Assembly: GCA_032718475.1 (NCBI GenBank)
Contig: JAUCBJ010007641.1
Location: 1-48,526 of the forward strand
Origin: Nemertoderma westbladi
Taxonomy: Eukaryota > Xenacoelomorpha > Nemertodermatida > Nemertodermatidae
DNA length: 48,526 bases
Direction: 5' to 3'
Numbering within the stretch: position 1 is the first letter of the stretch; each line of letters opens with the position of its first letter. Shown here one piece after another: positions 37,737-48,228 of this stretch. Under the pieces are notes generated by a model. It worked only from the letters and a program-made list of their open reading frames with translations. It did not search any database and was not told where the DNA came from. Made by a program: the position numbers and the translations under genes.

Positions 37737-39028
37737 TGGGCAGTTCATTACAGTACAGCAGTATTCAGGTATTAGCTGCAGACAGTACTGGTATGGCAGT
37801 CCTGTAGGCAATATTCTACCTTGTGTTTATACGGTTGCTAGGTGATGGGTAATGACAGCTGGTGGTGGTTGAATTATGTTTGTCCAGTAATTGTTGTGCT
37901 TTGTGTATTATTTTTAAAGATGAATATAATATAATATACTGTCAATGTCCTGAGGAAGTTAAAAAAAAAAATTATAACATCGTATGCCAACCAGACAAAC
38001 TCGATAATGATACTACAGTATCGCGTATGTATTATTATTATTATACTAAATACACTAGTAACATTTAAAGTTATTTTCCTATGTATATTGTTGTGGTTCG
38101 TATATAACCCAAATAAATCACACTGCGGCAAGTTTACAGTACAGTATTTAGGTCCATTAGGGATAGTTAGGATTTGCTGCGCAGGGATTGTTTTCCAGAG
38201 AGTTTGGTCTGTATCTGTAGACTGTACATCTGCCTCATCAGTTAGAGGCTGGGCATCCTGTTTGTCTAGTTAGCCGCGGGCATTTGATTCACCCACATAT
38301 TAGAATAGACATGGGGCTCCGTTCCCTCGCCAGTAGTAGTTTGTGTACTTAGTATCTGTTTATTTAGACACCCTGGACTGGGATTTGTTGTCAGATACTG
38401 TACAAGCCCGTACACACTGCTGTAGTCTACAGTAAGGTACTTCGTTACAAGGATCTGGTAGGTGGTATACTACTGGACTTATCACCAAGTTAGTTGTCAT
38501 CAAACCAAACCAGTCTAGATTTGGCACTATGGGGCGCTATATGCGGATATTTAAAACTATAATCACTATTCACTCGTTACCTATTAGCTTCAGTGGTGCC
38601 TTCACTAATAAATATGTTAAGTGATGTAAATCAAATTATAACATTTTAACTTTTAACAAATTATAATATGAGGTTCAAACCTGACCCCAGGCCCAAAATA
38701 CACCTGGTTTGTAATGGAGACACTTGACAAATCAAGGGTGAACGTAGAAGTACCTTCTCTCCTCCGGCATCGTGTGGTGATAAATCTTCTTGCAAACTCA
38801 ACCCTGGCCCAAGAGAGTCCCCACCCTACCAAGTCATCAGTCCCCGAGACTGATTTATGTTGAAATAGAGCCCACCGACAAAGAATGAAAAGGTAAGACC
38901 AAATGTTGAGAGTCAGGAAAGCATATAAAAATATAACCTACAGTTGTAATAATTTCACCGCAATTAAAACAGAAAGATTCACTTATCGTTAGTTTACCTT
39001 CGCCTCCAATAGAAGATAGAGGGATCAT
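37737..39028. other. Intergenic or intronic stretch
   Basis: No supported coding sequence. It contains a short (TAT)n run near 38030-38045, A-runs, and at 38683-38880 a GC-moderate sequence with no domain seen. Probably intron or spacer upstream of the EGF exon. Confidence 0.4.
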
Positions 39029-41029
39029 TATGAACTGGACTGACAACAAAATTCAGAAGTGCCGAAATGACCTTCATAAGGCGCAGAAAGAGTCCCGACT
39101 CAAACAGACTACAGCGGCCAAGAATGCAGTTAAGGCTGCATCTAGGTCCCTGAACAGGCAGTACTCTGCTAATCTACAGGAGCTAATAAACCAACAAGTT
39201 GATGCCATCAATGATGCTGACGACAGCAGGCAATCATCCCAGGCATGGAAATCGATCAATCTGCTTACTGGGCGGAAAAGCCAACCAACCACCAAGGTTA
39301 AGGCTGAATCACCAGCCAATCGCCTCAATGGTTGGAAAGCCCACTTTGAAAAGCTCCTCAATAATGACAGGGTATTGCCTGATAACTTTATAGAAGTAAA
39401 AGTTTCTGAGTCTGTACTCCCAGATATTCCCATTGGTGATATCTCCTTTGCAGAAGTGAAGGCTGCTGCAAAGAGCATTAAGACCAATCGTGCCAGTGGA
39501 GTAGATGGTGTTCCCCCTGAGGTCTTTAAAATACCTGAGTGTTTAAAGCTCATCTATCCCATCATAGTAGACATGTACCGAACAACAAGAGTCCCACAAG
39601 AAATGAAAACTAATAAGTTGGTGCCAGTTCCCAAGAAGGGCAATCTAACACTCTATGGTTCTTTTCGGGGAATCTCATTGATCTCGATTGCTGCAAAGCT
39701 ATACAATAGGATTCTATTAAATCGCATCAGGGATCCCATTGAGAGACTGCTCCGTGGAAATCAGAATGGGTTCCGTAAAGGTCGTGGGACCATGGAGCCC
39801 ATTTTGGCACTTAGAAGGATAATTGAAGAGTTATCAAAAAAGAAAGACAGGCATCTGGCTGTTATCTTTGTTGACTTCTTCAAGGCCTTTGATTCAGTCT
39901 CTCGCTCACGTATGTTCAGCATACTTTCATTATATGGGATTCCTTATGAAATTATTGCAGCAATCAGATCAGTATACGAAGGTTCGACAACATTTGTGTC
40001 TCCTGTTGACGGTGACACAGAACCATTTGAAGTGTTATGGGGCGTCCTCCAAGGAGACACACTTGCACCATTCTTGTTTATTATTATGGTTGACTATGTT
40101 CTACGCATGTCCTTAGATCATTATAATGATGATGGGGTGATGATAACTCCACCTACTGGCTCCAGAAGTCGAGGAAATCCTGCCAAGTACCTAACTGATC
40201 TAGACTTTGCTGATGACTTAGGAGTACTCTCAGAATCATTAGAGGGAGCCCAACGGCTCCTCAGCTCATTAGAACATGCTGCTTCTAGTGTTGGTCTTTT
40301 TATTAACTCCAGAAAGACCAAAATTCTGACAGTTAACTTTGAAAGTCCTCAGCAAGTCTCTGATCGGATGAGCATACGCTCAAAGGATGGTATGCTTGAG
40401 CATGTGGACGACTTCTGTTACCTGGGATCATGGATCCTGAAGTCAGGTGAGGACCTTCGAATACGTAAGGGAAAGGCATGGGCAGCCTTGAATAGGCTTT
40501 CCAGGATTTGGAAGTCACCGAGAATTAATCGGAAACTTAAGGTCCGATTATTTAGAGCAGCAGTAGTTCAAGTACTCCTCTACGGGAGTCCATGCTGGGC
40601 TCTAACTGCTGAGGACACCAAATCTCTGGATGGCACATTCACTAGAATGCTACGCCGGGTTCATTGTGTCAAGTACAATGCACACATCTCCAACCAGACA
40701 CTATATAACATTGGAGGTGTCTCATTGGTTCCCCCAAGCTTGACACTAGAACAAAATCGCCTCCGCTTTGCAGGACATTGCTTTCGCCGTGAGGACCAGC
40801 CAGTGCATAATCTTGTACTTTGGCAGCCTCATGGAGTGAATAAGCATGGTGGACAGCCCATGACTTTCTTGAGACGCATCTTAAAGGACACTGGCCTTAA
40901 AGATGCGGATGATCTAGCAAATGTCATGGGTGATAGGGAGTTGTGGCGGTGCAATTTTGTTGACAAGCCGGCACAGCATTCTTAAAAATGCAGCTGCAAT
41001 GCAGCATGCCGATCCTAGTAGTATGAACT
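39029..41029 (+). mobile_element. RTE-like LINE copy 2 with target duplication
   Basis: The duplication TATGAACT at 39029-39036 and 41022-41029 brackets a 5'-truncated LINE ending GATCCTAGTAG. Truncation falls in the linker between endonuclease and RT. Its sequence is nearly identical, in inverted orientation, to the pieces at 23735-25124 and 25943-26525. Confidence 0.85.
39037..40985 (+). CDS. RTE-like LINE ORF2, RT and C-terminal domain, endonuclease missing
   Basis: The open frame begins outside the element (ATG 39030 lies in the target duplication), so the start is fortuitous. The linker (WTDNKIQKCRNDLHKAQ) leads to RT: ASGVDGVPPEVFK, GISLISIAAKLYNRIL, VIFVDFFKAFDSVSRSRMF (near residue 280), LQGDTLAPF, and FADD (near 391), the catalytic Asp pair. 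The C-terminal domain has YLGSWI, LLYGSPCWALTAED and GGQPMTFLRRILKDTG and ends AQHS-stop. The motif set is that of RTE-type LINEs. The RT frame is undamaged, but the endonuclease is absent, so it cannot transpose alone. Confidence 0.9.
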
Positions 41030-41116
41030 TAGTTTGTTTGTTTTCGATTGTCCTTCTTGGTGGCTTATTTAAAATATCACAATAATATAAATAATATTAT
41101 AAATAATTATCAACAG

Positions 41117-41257
41117 ATGTAGATGAGTGCGCTGCTGATACTCACGGATGCATTGAAAGTGCCAATACGACTGGAAGTTGTACAAACAATGAGGGAAGCT
41201 ATCAATGTGAATGTAAAGCTGGATTCATACCAACCGCCAATCCACAGATTTGCCTAG
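41117..41257 (+). CDS. Calcium-binding EGF-like domain exon
   Basis: Acceptor TATCAACAG precedes and donor CTAG|GTAATA follows a 141 bp exon (47 codons, phase 1 on both sides, the usual phase of EGF modules). It reads (D)VDECAADTHGC, then SCTNNEGSYQCEC, KAGFIPT and ICLG. Six cysteines, the DxDE calcium motif and the Gly/aromatic SYxCxC pattern identify an EGF_CA repeat, as in fibrillin-like, Notch-like or adhesion proteins on the cell surface or in the matrix. Only this exon of the gene is recognised in the window. The RTE-like LINE copy 2 lies in the upstream intron, 87 bp away. Confidence 0.85.
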
Positions 41258-41894
41258 GTAATAAATAAATTTGTATTAGCATTCATTATTACACATTAGA
41301 TGTGTGTATTGTGTAAGACTGAAGGCTATTATTAGTTGTGTTTTGCTGTCGTGTTTGCCGACCATATCAGCTGACATTACAGTGTCTGTGATAGTGTGAC
41401 TGGGTAAACACAACCTTGCTAAACTTGCCAAGTCTTATATATTATCTTATCTTATATATTAATTAAAAGTGCGTATAAAAACCTGTACCAGTAACTGCCT
41501 GACTGAGGCCTACCGTTATTTAATATACTAACTTATATCTTATATATAATTCGATTGAATAATTCGCAATTTAAATTTGATTAATGCAATAATTCGGCGA
41601 TGACACCACCTCGTCGTCAAAGTTTAAACTCGTTTAATAATCGAGTTACCTGTAAAGGTGTATGAGAAGACGGAGCAAACGGAAAACGCAACAATGCGCA
41701 GGGTAAACGACAATCCGGGATGTCATCTTCTAATATTGAGAAAGATAAGTCCCCTACTTCAAATGGTGCACAGTCTGATGGTCTGTTTAAAATAGAAGTT
41801 GGATGTTCCGGAAAGTTGTGCACCATCACCATGCTTTGCATTGTAAATCAAAAAAATACTTTGCTGGATCGATTTTTATTGCAGGGCATGTGCT
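41258..41894. other. Intron following the EGF exon, start of LINE remnant unclear
   Basis: AT-rich with no further EGF exon seen. From about 41720 a Ser/Lys-rich frame may already belong to the ORF1 of the following LINE. Confidence 0.4.
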
Positions 41895-42326
41895 GCAAGG
41901 CACATAGATCGAATCACTGAATATCTATGCGATATTGATGATCATTTCAATAAACAAATCAGTGAGCTAAAAGAGCAAGTTGATAATACTGATGAACAAC
42001 TACATGATATCACCAGAAAAAACAATGAAGACGTGAAACAATTGGATGTTAAGCTACAAAACAGATTCTCAGTTCTGGAGGATGAGCAAATGGATGGCGG
42101 CCGCAGTGAAGCCCGATCATGGACAGATGTTGTCCAGAGAAAGACGTCATACAACCGATCAAATCGAGTACTGAGTGGAGTGGCTGATATCACCCAAAAG
42201 GTAATCATCGAACAAAACAAACAGGAAAAGAAGAAACAGATTGTCATTGTAGCAGGCCGCCATTCTGGCAGTGATGCCGAAAAATGTAAAGATGTTGTCA
42301 CAGAATTGGGTGTCAGTCTAACGTAA
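41895..42326 (+). pseudogene. CR1/L2-like LINE ORF1 remnant (coiled coil)
   Basis: The frame encodes a heptad-like coiled coil (NKQISELKEQVDNTDEQLHD, KQLDVKLQNRFSVLEDEQM) and then WTDVVQRK, QKVIIEQNKQEKKKQIVIVA and VTELGVSLT. Such coiled-coil ORF1 proteins with a W.DVV motif precede the endonuclease-RT ORF in CR1/L2/jockey-type LINEs and bind element RNA. The 5' part is unclear, and the following endonuclease is deleted. Confidence 0.6.
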
Positions 42327-42488
42327 CTAAACAGTCAAACTAAACGAGTGAACTTTACATGAAAAACAGCAACTTCAGCTGTGTGGTTTGACACCGAATG
42401 TGTTGATGTTAAACATGAAATGTGTAAAATTGAAAGGAGAATGCGAGGTGAATGATATACAGAATTCAGGTTGATTTATTAATCTGAA

Positions 42489-44053
42489 ATGAGGGAATTA
42501 CAACATCGTTTCAGGAAACTATGTGAGGAAAAACATAATAATTTTTATTACAATCGCTTAACGGCGGTCGAGGGACATAGTCAGATGTGGAAAATCTTAA
42601 ATGAAATTATGTCCAGACAGAGGGTTGAGATTCTACTTTTCAGTACAAATCCAGAGGAGTTGGCTAATATCTTTGCAGAATTATTTAGAATGACAAGATA
42701 GCCAATATTAGAAAAGGGTTTACTCCAGTGAACAATACAACGGGTGAAGAAATTGGTCCAATGTTTAGGGGGTGTTCCATGGAAAGTTTCCGTGCAGTGA
42801 TGGATGATGAGCTAAGCAAAATTATCCATGAAAGCCTTCAAAAGAATGTGTACTTGACCTGGTCCCTATTAATATACTGCGGAAGATTGGAAATTCCATG
42901 TTTAGATGCATAACCAATGTAGTTAATTCCATGTTTAGATGCATAACCAATGTATTTAATATGTCTCTCCACACAGGAGTCACATCGAGTGTAGTCAAGG
43001 AAGCACTTCTCAAACCTGGTATCAAAACCAAAACCCAAGTTAAAGAAGTACTAAAAAATTTTTGACCTCTTGGAAACATTTCTTTAATAGGAAAAGTTAT
43101 AGAGAAGGTGGTAGATAGTCAAATGCAGAAACATATAGAGATGAATAACTTACTTCCATATTGACTATCAGCATATATAAAAATCTTTCAACAGAACCGG
43201 CCCTCTTGCAAGTACAAAATGATATAGTTATTAATATGGATAATGGCACAGTTACGGCATTGGTATTATTAGATCTATCGGCAGCATTTGATACAATAGA
43301 CATTGTTATCCTTATACACCACTTAGGATTTGTTTGTGGCATCCATGGAATATCTTGATTGGATCAAATCTTATCTACCTGATCGCTCTTACAAATTATT
43401 TATAAATGGTAAATATCCAAAGAGAATGTGCCTATTATGGGGTGTCACACAGGGATCTATTCTTGGGGTTTTGTTGTTTATACTATATACATACAGCACC
43501 ATTGGCAAATTTAATCTACTCATTTAATGTCCAACACCACTTGTTTTCCGACGACACACAAGTATATCATGCAATCGAAGTAACAGACCCAACAAAGATT
43601 ACTTTACTGGAAGAGTGCCTAGCACAAATCATAAGGTGGATAAGGGTAAATAAACTTTAGATAAATACTTCAAAGACGAAATTACTGCTCATAGGTTCTA
43701 GAACAAGGTTAAATCAACTAGCTGAAATAAACGTTAGGGTTGGGACTGATGTTACTTATCCTTCTTTACATAAAATAAATATTGGAGTTGAATTTGATAC
43801 AAATTTAACCTCTAAAAGGCAAGTAAATAAGGTGGTCTCATCATGTTATATGTTCATTAGACAATTAATTTCGACGGATTCGCCCAAGTCAACTGTTGAT
43901 AATGCGAAACTAATAAGCACAGCTATGATCTTCAGTAAGTTGGATTATTGTAATAGTCTATTCATGGGATCGCCTTCTAAGATATTACGAAAATTGCAGC
44001 TAATTCAAAATTCGGCTGCAAGAATAGTAAATCGTGTAAAACTAACTATATGA
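42489..44053 (+). pseudogene. CR1/L2-like LINE ORF2 remnant (RT only)
   Basis: RT pieces appear in several frames in correct order. These are a linker (LQHRFRKLCEEKHNNFYYNR), TVTALVLLDLSAAFDTID (first catalytic Asp), YLDWIKSYLPDRSYKLFING, WGVTQGSILG, then FSDDTQVYHA where YADDTQLY is usual. The C-terminal SKLDYCNSLFMGSPSKILRKLQLIQNSAARIV is typical of L2/CR1. Stops and frameshifts break it repeatedly. A 33 bp tandem duplication (units at 42892 and 42925) lies between the linker and the RT. It probably belongs with the ORF1 remnant just upstream. Confidence 0.8.
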
Positions 44054-44104
44054 CAGTGTACAGTAGAATTGATATGTCAATATCTAATTACCGCAATCAA
44101 TAAT

Positions 44105-44409
44105 TACTACTACTACTAGGATCGGCATGCTGCATTGCAGCTGCATTTTTAAGAATGCTGTGCCGGCTTGTCAACAAAATGGCACCGCCACAACTCCCTA
44201 TCACCCATGACATTTGCTAGATCATCCGCATCTTTAAGGCCAGTGTCCTTTAAGATGCGTCTCAAGAAAGTCATGGGCTGTCCACCATGCTTATTCACTC
44301 CATGAGGCTGCCAAAGTACAAGATTATGCACTGGCTGGTCCTCACGGCGAAAGCAATGTCCTGCAAAGTGGAGGCGATTTTGTTCTGGTGTCAAGCTTGG
44401 GGGAACCAT
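44105..44409 (-). pseudogene. RTE-like LINE 3' fragment (copy 3)
   Basis: The minus strand encodes VPPSLTPEQNRLHFAGHCFRR through AQHS-stop, then the same 3' UTR and a (TAG)n tail (plus-strand TACTACTACTACTAGGATC). It is very close in sequence to copies 1 and 2. Truncation falls at GGAACCA, near 44408. Confidence 0.9.
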
Positions 44410-45048
44410 TTCATTTCAACATAGAAACCAGGCAGGCTGGCACTTTTAATCATAATTATTTGAATTATGTAAAACCCATATTCACAGTTATGGCACAAAT
44501 AAAAACTGAACAACATGGTGACACGAAGAGTATATACAGGATCGATTTCACCAATAATTATTAGTAGGTTCTAATACGACACAGTTAAACTATATATACA
44601 TACATAGGCTTTTTCATATTAAAATGGTCGAACCAAGAAACAATTTCACCAATAGTTAGTAGTGGGTTCTGTTTATAGTAAAATATAAGGGCAATTATCT
44701 AAGCCACTCATATAAGTTTGTAATTATATTATTCACGTAGCAATAATGGCGACAAAAATCAGGGCCATGAATAAAATATGGTGAGACAGGCATTATTGTC
44801 TACAAGTGAAGGACGCGCCATGTCCCAGGTGATCCATTTAAGGTGGTCTTAACAAACTCGATAAAATATTACATAAACAGTAAGTATCAGATAAAATGAA
44901 CAGATTCAAGCTTGACACTTTTTAAAATTTGTAGTTAAAACGTCAAATAACGAGGTCGTATTGTCAGGGATTAGAATATGACAAGCTAGGTGCAGGTGAG
45001 GATGCAGCCACATATTATGAACCCCTATTCGCGGCAATGCTGAGAGTG
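44410..45048 (-). other. Probable 3' UTR of the APE-type LINE at 45049-48228
   Basis: No coding sequence. It directly follows the ORF2 stop on the minus strand. A direct imperfect repeat is visible (ATTTCACCAATAATTATTAGTAGGTTCT near 44550 and AATTTCACCAATAGTTAGTAGTGGGTTCT near 44641, given here only as location). The 3' end of the LINE could not be fixed. Confidence 0.45.
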
Positions 45049-48000
45049 CTATATAATGTTGAAATAGTCTAGTATCATTTTATGCTTGGTTTCGAATGTG
45101 ATCGTGCTAAGGCTGTAGCAGTTTCTTATGAAATTGGAGCTGACAAGGTCATATGGTGGGGGATTAGAAATTGACAAACGAGATTGCAGACTCTTTAAGG
45201 AGTATTCATACAGAAGGATCGACGCGAGCCGAGGTAGGAGGAAGTGGGTCTGAGCCATCTTGTAGGTGCTGCCGAGGCCTTGGTATTTCCCCTTTGTATT
45301 GAGGTCTAGTAAGTGGCGCAGAGAAGTTTGTAGTGAATGATTTGGGCACTTCGTCAGTCTTATTAGCGTCCCTATACAGAGGCGAAAGGCCGAAACCGAT
45401 ATTGGTGGGCAGTCCATGAGATTGTAGATTATAGTATTTGAGGTGTAAGAACCAAGGCAGAGCAGTCCTCGCATGATCTTACGATGGTAGGCATCTAGTT
45501 GTTCTAACTGGGTGGACGTCATAGCACCGACCAAGAACTGGATATTGTACAATGCGGACGGAATCGCTACTTTATTCCATAGAGTGGCGATGGTGGAGCA
45601 GGTTAAATGTCTGGTAGTCCATCCTTGTCTCTGGAATCTCTCGCTGTACGCTGCTAAGATATGCATGGCTGCTTTAAGGGGATCAGCTTTGCTACATGGT
45701 ATCTTAAAACCCAGAAAATTTATGTGACTGGAAGGTTCTAGCAAGGACCCGCCGGTGTCTATGAATGTTGGAATATGTGCAGGGCTACCGCTGTATATCC
45801 ATCTGGTCTTAGTGGCCTCGATCTCTAATCGCAAGTTGTGTGCTCCTTCGTTGACAACCCTTACCATTGATTCAATATCTTTTGGGGAGGAAGCCATGAG
45901 TAGTAAGTCATCGGCGTATCCAAGGCAGCCGATCCATATATCCCTGACCCTACATCCGGCGCCATTCTTCTCAAGGATGTTAAATATGTCGGCCACGTAA
46001 ATATTGAATAAGGTCGGAGAGAGTAGCGACCCTTGTTTTAGGCCGTGAGCGACTGGGATTGGAGTGGATAGTATGGTGTTGTTGAATTTCAAGTAGAGCT
46101 GGGTGATACTATAATAACTCATCAGGATACGACACAAATATGGGTTAAGAATATTATGATCAAGTAATTTATTAAGAAGGATCTTGTAGTCGACACTGTC
46201 GAACGCCGATGAGATGTCTAGTTGGCAGAGGTAGACTGGAGATCCTTGTTGCCGATAGTACTCGAGGTTCTCTAACACCAAGGAGATTATAATATCTGCA
46301 CCATACTTTTTCTTATACGCGAATTGATTTTGGTTACTGAATGTATCAGAGTTCCATAGATATTGTAGTATTACTGCTTCCATGATCTTAGCAAATACAT
46401 TTACAATCGAGATTGGTCGATAGGACTTTGGATTCAACGTATTCTTCTTCTTACCCTTGTATATGTAGTTGACTACAGTGCTACCAAATGAAGTAGGGGC
46501 CTGTCCGAGGCGGATCGATTCGTTTAGTAGTTTAGCAATGATACTGCAGATTGGGTTGTTGTCGGGATCTAAGTGTAAAATATGTTCTACAACGAGAGAG
46601 TTACTATCGGGTGACTTACCCAGTGACAGTTGCGAAACTGCTCTCTGGACAGTGCTGGGGGAAATAGAAGGACATGTTGAGTTGCGGCAGGAGTGATCTA
46701 GCCTGGCGTTAATATCGTCAAAAGAGGAGTTGTTCCGCCGGGAGCCTTCAAGTAAATTATTGAATATCGTGCATTGGACTTCCTCTGGTACCTTAACTGG
46801 CGACTTATTTTTGTTGAAATAATTCCAGAATTTGCTTGGGTTGCGTTGGTGGAGTGTGGCCTTATTGGCCAGGTTTGAGTTTACAAACTGTTTGTTCAGG
46901 AAGTTGTGCAGCCTTCGTGTCATACGTTTTGATTCCTTGAATGCGGCTCCAATTGGGTCGTCGTCCCCCTTTCCACGTTGGTGCCACCCATTGTAGAGTC
47001 GCCTGGTTATCTTCACCCGATCCACTAGTTTCTGCGATCTAATCCTGTGATTTTTCGATTTATGGTGTGGCTTACAAATTGGGATATGGGCCATGGCGGC
47101 AGAGCGTATGATGTCCTGTATGTTTACGGCCATGAAATCTAAAGTATCCTGATCCCAATTAGTCACGTTCTCTATTTTGGAGACGATTTTCTCCAGTTTT
47201 GATTTGACCTCTGTGTTGTATTTTTGTAGGTGGTCTGGTGTTACCTTCTTCCAATTAAGTCTAATGTAGGGAGTGCCCTTTGCAGTTGGGAGGCAGCGTT
47301 TGGAGGGAACGGTATTAGTCGCAAATGGCAAATGGAAGTCGATTTGAGCAATGATGGGAACATGGTCAGACGTGTTGTCTGCTGGACGGGGGTCGTGTAC
47401 GATGCCTGAAATCAGTTTGGTAGTTGTAGTGTTGCAGATGATGTGGTCAATGTAGGATATCCCATCCCCATTGCGGAAGAAGGTATAACATGGGCCACTA
47501 AACTCCTGAAACGTGTCAATGGCAGCCAGGTTGTTTCCCAATAGGAATGTGTTGAGGTCAGACCCGCGTGGTGATGCATTAGAGCGTGTGTGACGTTTAC
47601 CTTGCAGTGGGCCAATGTCGGCGTTAGCATCCATGAGGATAATCGGTGTTGCATACTTGTGTTCGTCTAGGACTGACTGAAGTCTACCTATGAAGTCGGT
47701 GTAGGCTGTAATGCCTTTACTGGCATCTGGGGCATAGCATGATAAAAACATAGCAGACTGGTTATTGATTTCGGTGACAATACCAACGATGTTATCTCCA
47801 GATTCAACTTTTGAATAACTCTTGACCTTGCTCTTAGAGAAGAAAAGAGCGGCGCCACCTGCACCTCTACAACGTTTTCCATTACTCATTAAATTGCTTA
47901 CAATGGATTCGCAGTTAAACCCATCGGCAAACTCGTTTAAAAGCTCCTGGCATTCTACCTGATCGAGCCAGTGCTCCTGTATAGCAAATATGTCGCATTG

Positions 48001-48228
48001 GTCTAGTATGTCTCTGACATAGTCCGAGTTCAAAGAGAATCCGTGACAGTTAAATGTACCTACTCTCAACCCATTAAGACTAGTTGAATTGACAGACTTG
48101 GTGGGGTTCTCCCTATTTCCAGAAATTAATGATTGTGTATACGTTCCGGAGACGGCGCGCCCTTCACTGTCAATGTTAAACTCTATGGGTAGTGTTCCCT
48201 GGTCTCGAGGTGGGTTTTGGGTTAATAG
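45049..48228 (-). CDS. APE-type LINE ORF2 (endonuclease and RT), apparently intact
   Basis: The frame is open from 48228. There is no ATG near the front; the domain starts with RVGTFNCHG at about 48066. Counting from a TTG at 48069, the APE endonuclease covers residues 1-240: FNCHG (Asn), AIQEHW (Glu, near 33), ILMDANADI (near 145) and TSDHVP (near 233). RT follows: YRPISIVNVFAKIMEAVI (near 545), LCQLDISSAFDSVD (near 618), GLKQGSLLSPTLFNIY and GYADDLLLM (near 717). A C-terminal domain runs to residue 1006. All catalytic motifs are present without frameshift, so this copy may be active. It belongs to the APE-type LINEs, probably the jockey/CR1 side. ORF1 overlaps its start on the same strand. 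Confidence 0.85.
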   Translation of the reverse strand, partial: LLTQNPPRDQGTLPIEFNIDSEGRAVSGTYTQSLISGNRENPTKSVNSTSLNGLRVGTFNCHGFSLNSDYVRDILDQCDIFAIQEHWLDQVECQELLNEFADGFNCESIVSNLMSNGKRCRGAGGAALFFSKSKVKSYSKVESGDNIVGIVTEINNQSAMFLSCYAPDASKGITAYTDFIGRLQSVLDEHKYATPIILMDANADIGPLQGKRHTRSNASPRGSDLNTFLLGNNLAAIDTFQEFSGPCYTFFRNGDGISYIDHIICNTTTTKLISGIVHDPRPADNTSDHVPIIAQIDFHLPFATNTVPSKRCLPTAKGTPYIRLNWKKVTPDHLQKYNTEVKSKLEKIVSKIENVTNWDQDTLDFMAVNIQDIIRSAAMAHIPICKPHHKSKNHRIRSQKLVDRVKITRRLYNGWHQRGKGDDDPIGAAFKESKRMTRRLHNFLNKQFVNSNLANKATLHQRNPSKFWNYFNKNKSPVKVPEEVQCTIFNNLLEGSRRNNSSFDDINARLDHSCRNSTCPSISPSTVQRAVSQLSLGKSPDSNSLVVEHILHLDPDNNPICSIIAKLLNESIRLGQAPTSFGSTVVNYIYKGKKKNTLNPKSYRPISIVNVFAKIMEAVILQYLWNSDTFSNQNQFAYKKKYGADIIISLVLENLEYYRQQGSPVYLCQLDISSAFDSVDYKILLNKLLDHNILNPYLCRILMSYYSITQLYLKFNNTILSTPIPVAHGLKQGSLLSPTLFNIYVADIFNILEKNGAGCRVRDIWIGCLGYADDLLLMASSPKDIESMVRVVNEGAHNLRLEIEATKTRWIYSGSPAHIPTFIDTGGSLLEPSSHINFLGFKIPCSKADPLKAAMHILAAYSERFQRQGWTTRHLTCSTIATLWNKVAIPSALYNIQFLVGAMTSTQLEQLDAYHRKIMRGLLCLGSYTSNTIIYNLMDCPPISVSAFRLCIGTLIRLTKCPNHSLQTSLRHLLDLNTKGKYQGLGSTYKMAQTHFLLPRLASILLYEYSLKSLQSRLSISNPPPYDLVSSNFIRNCYSLSTITFETKHKMILDYFNII

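Noticed and set aside
41942-42301. 119-codon minus-strand ORF rich in Ser/Cys
   Set aside because: It is antisense to the coiled-coil ORF1 remnant; its composition is the expected complement of Glu/Lys-rich codons.
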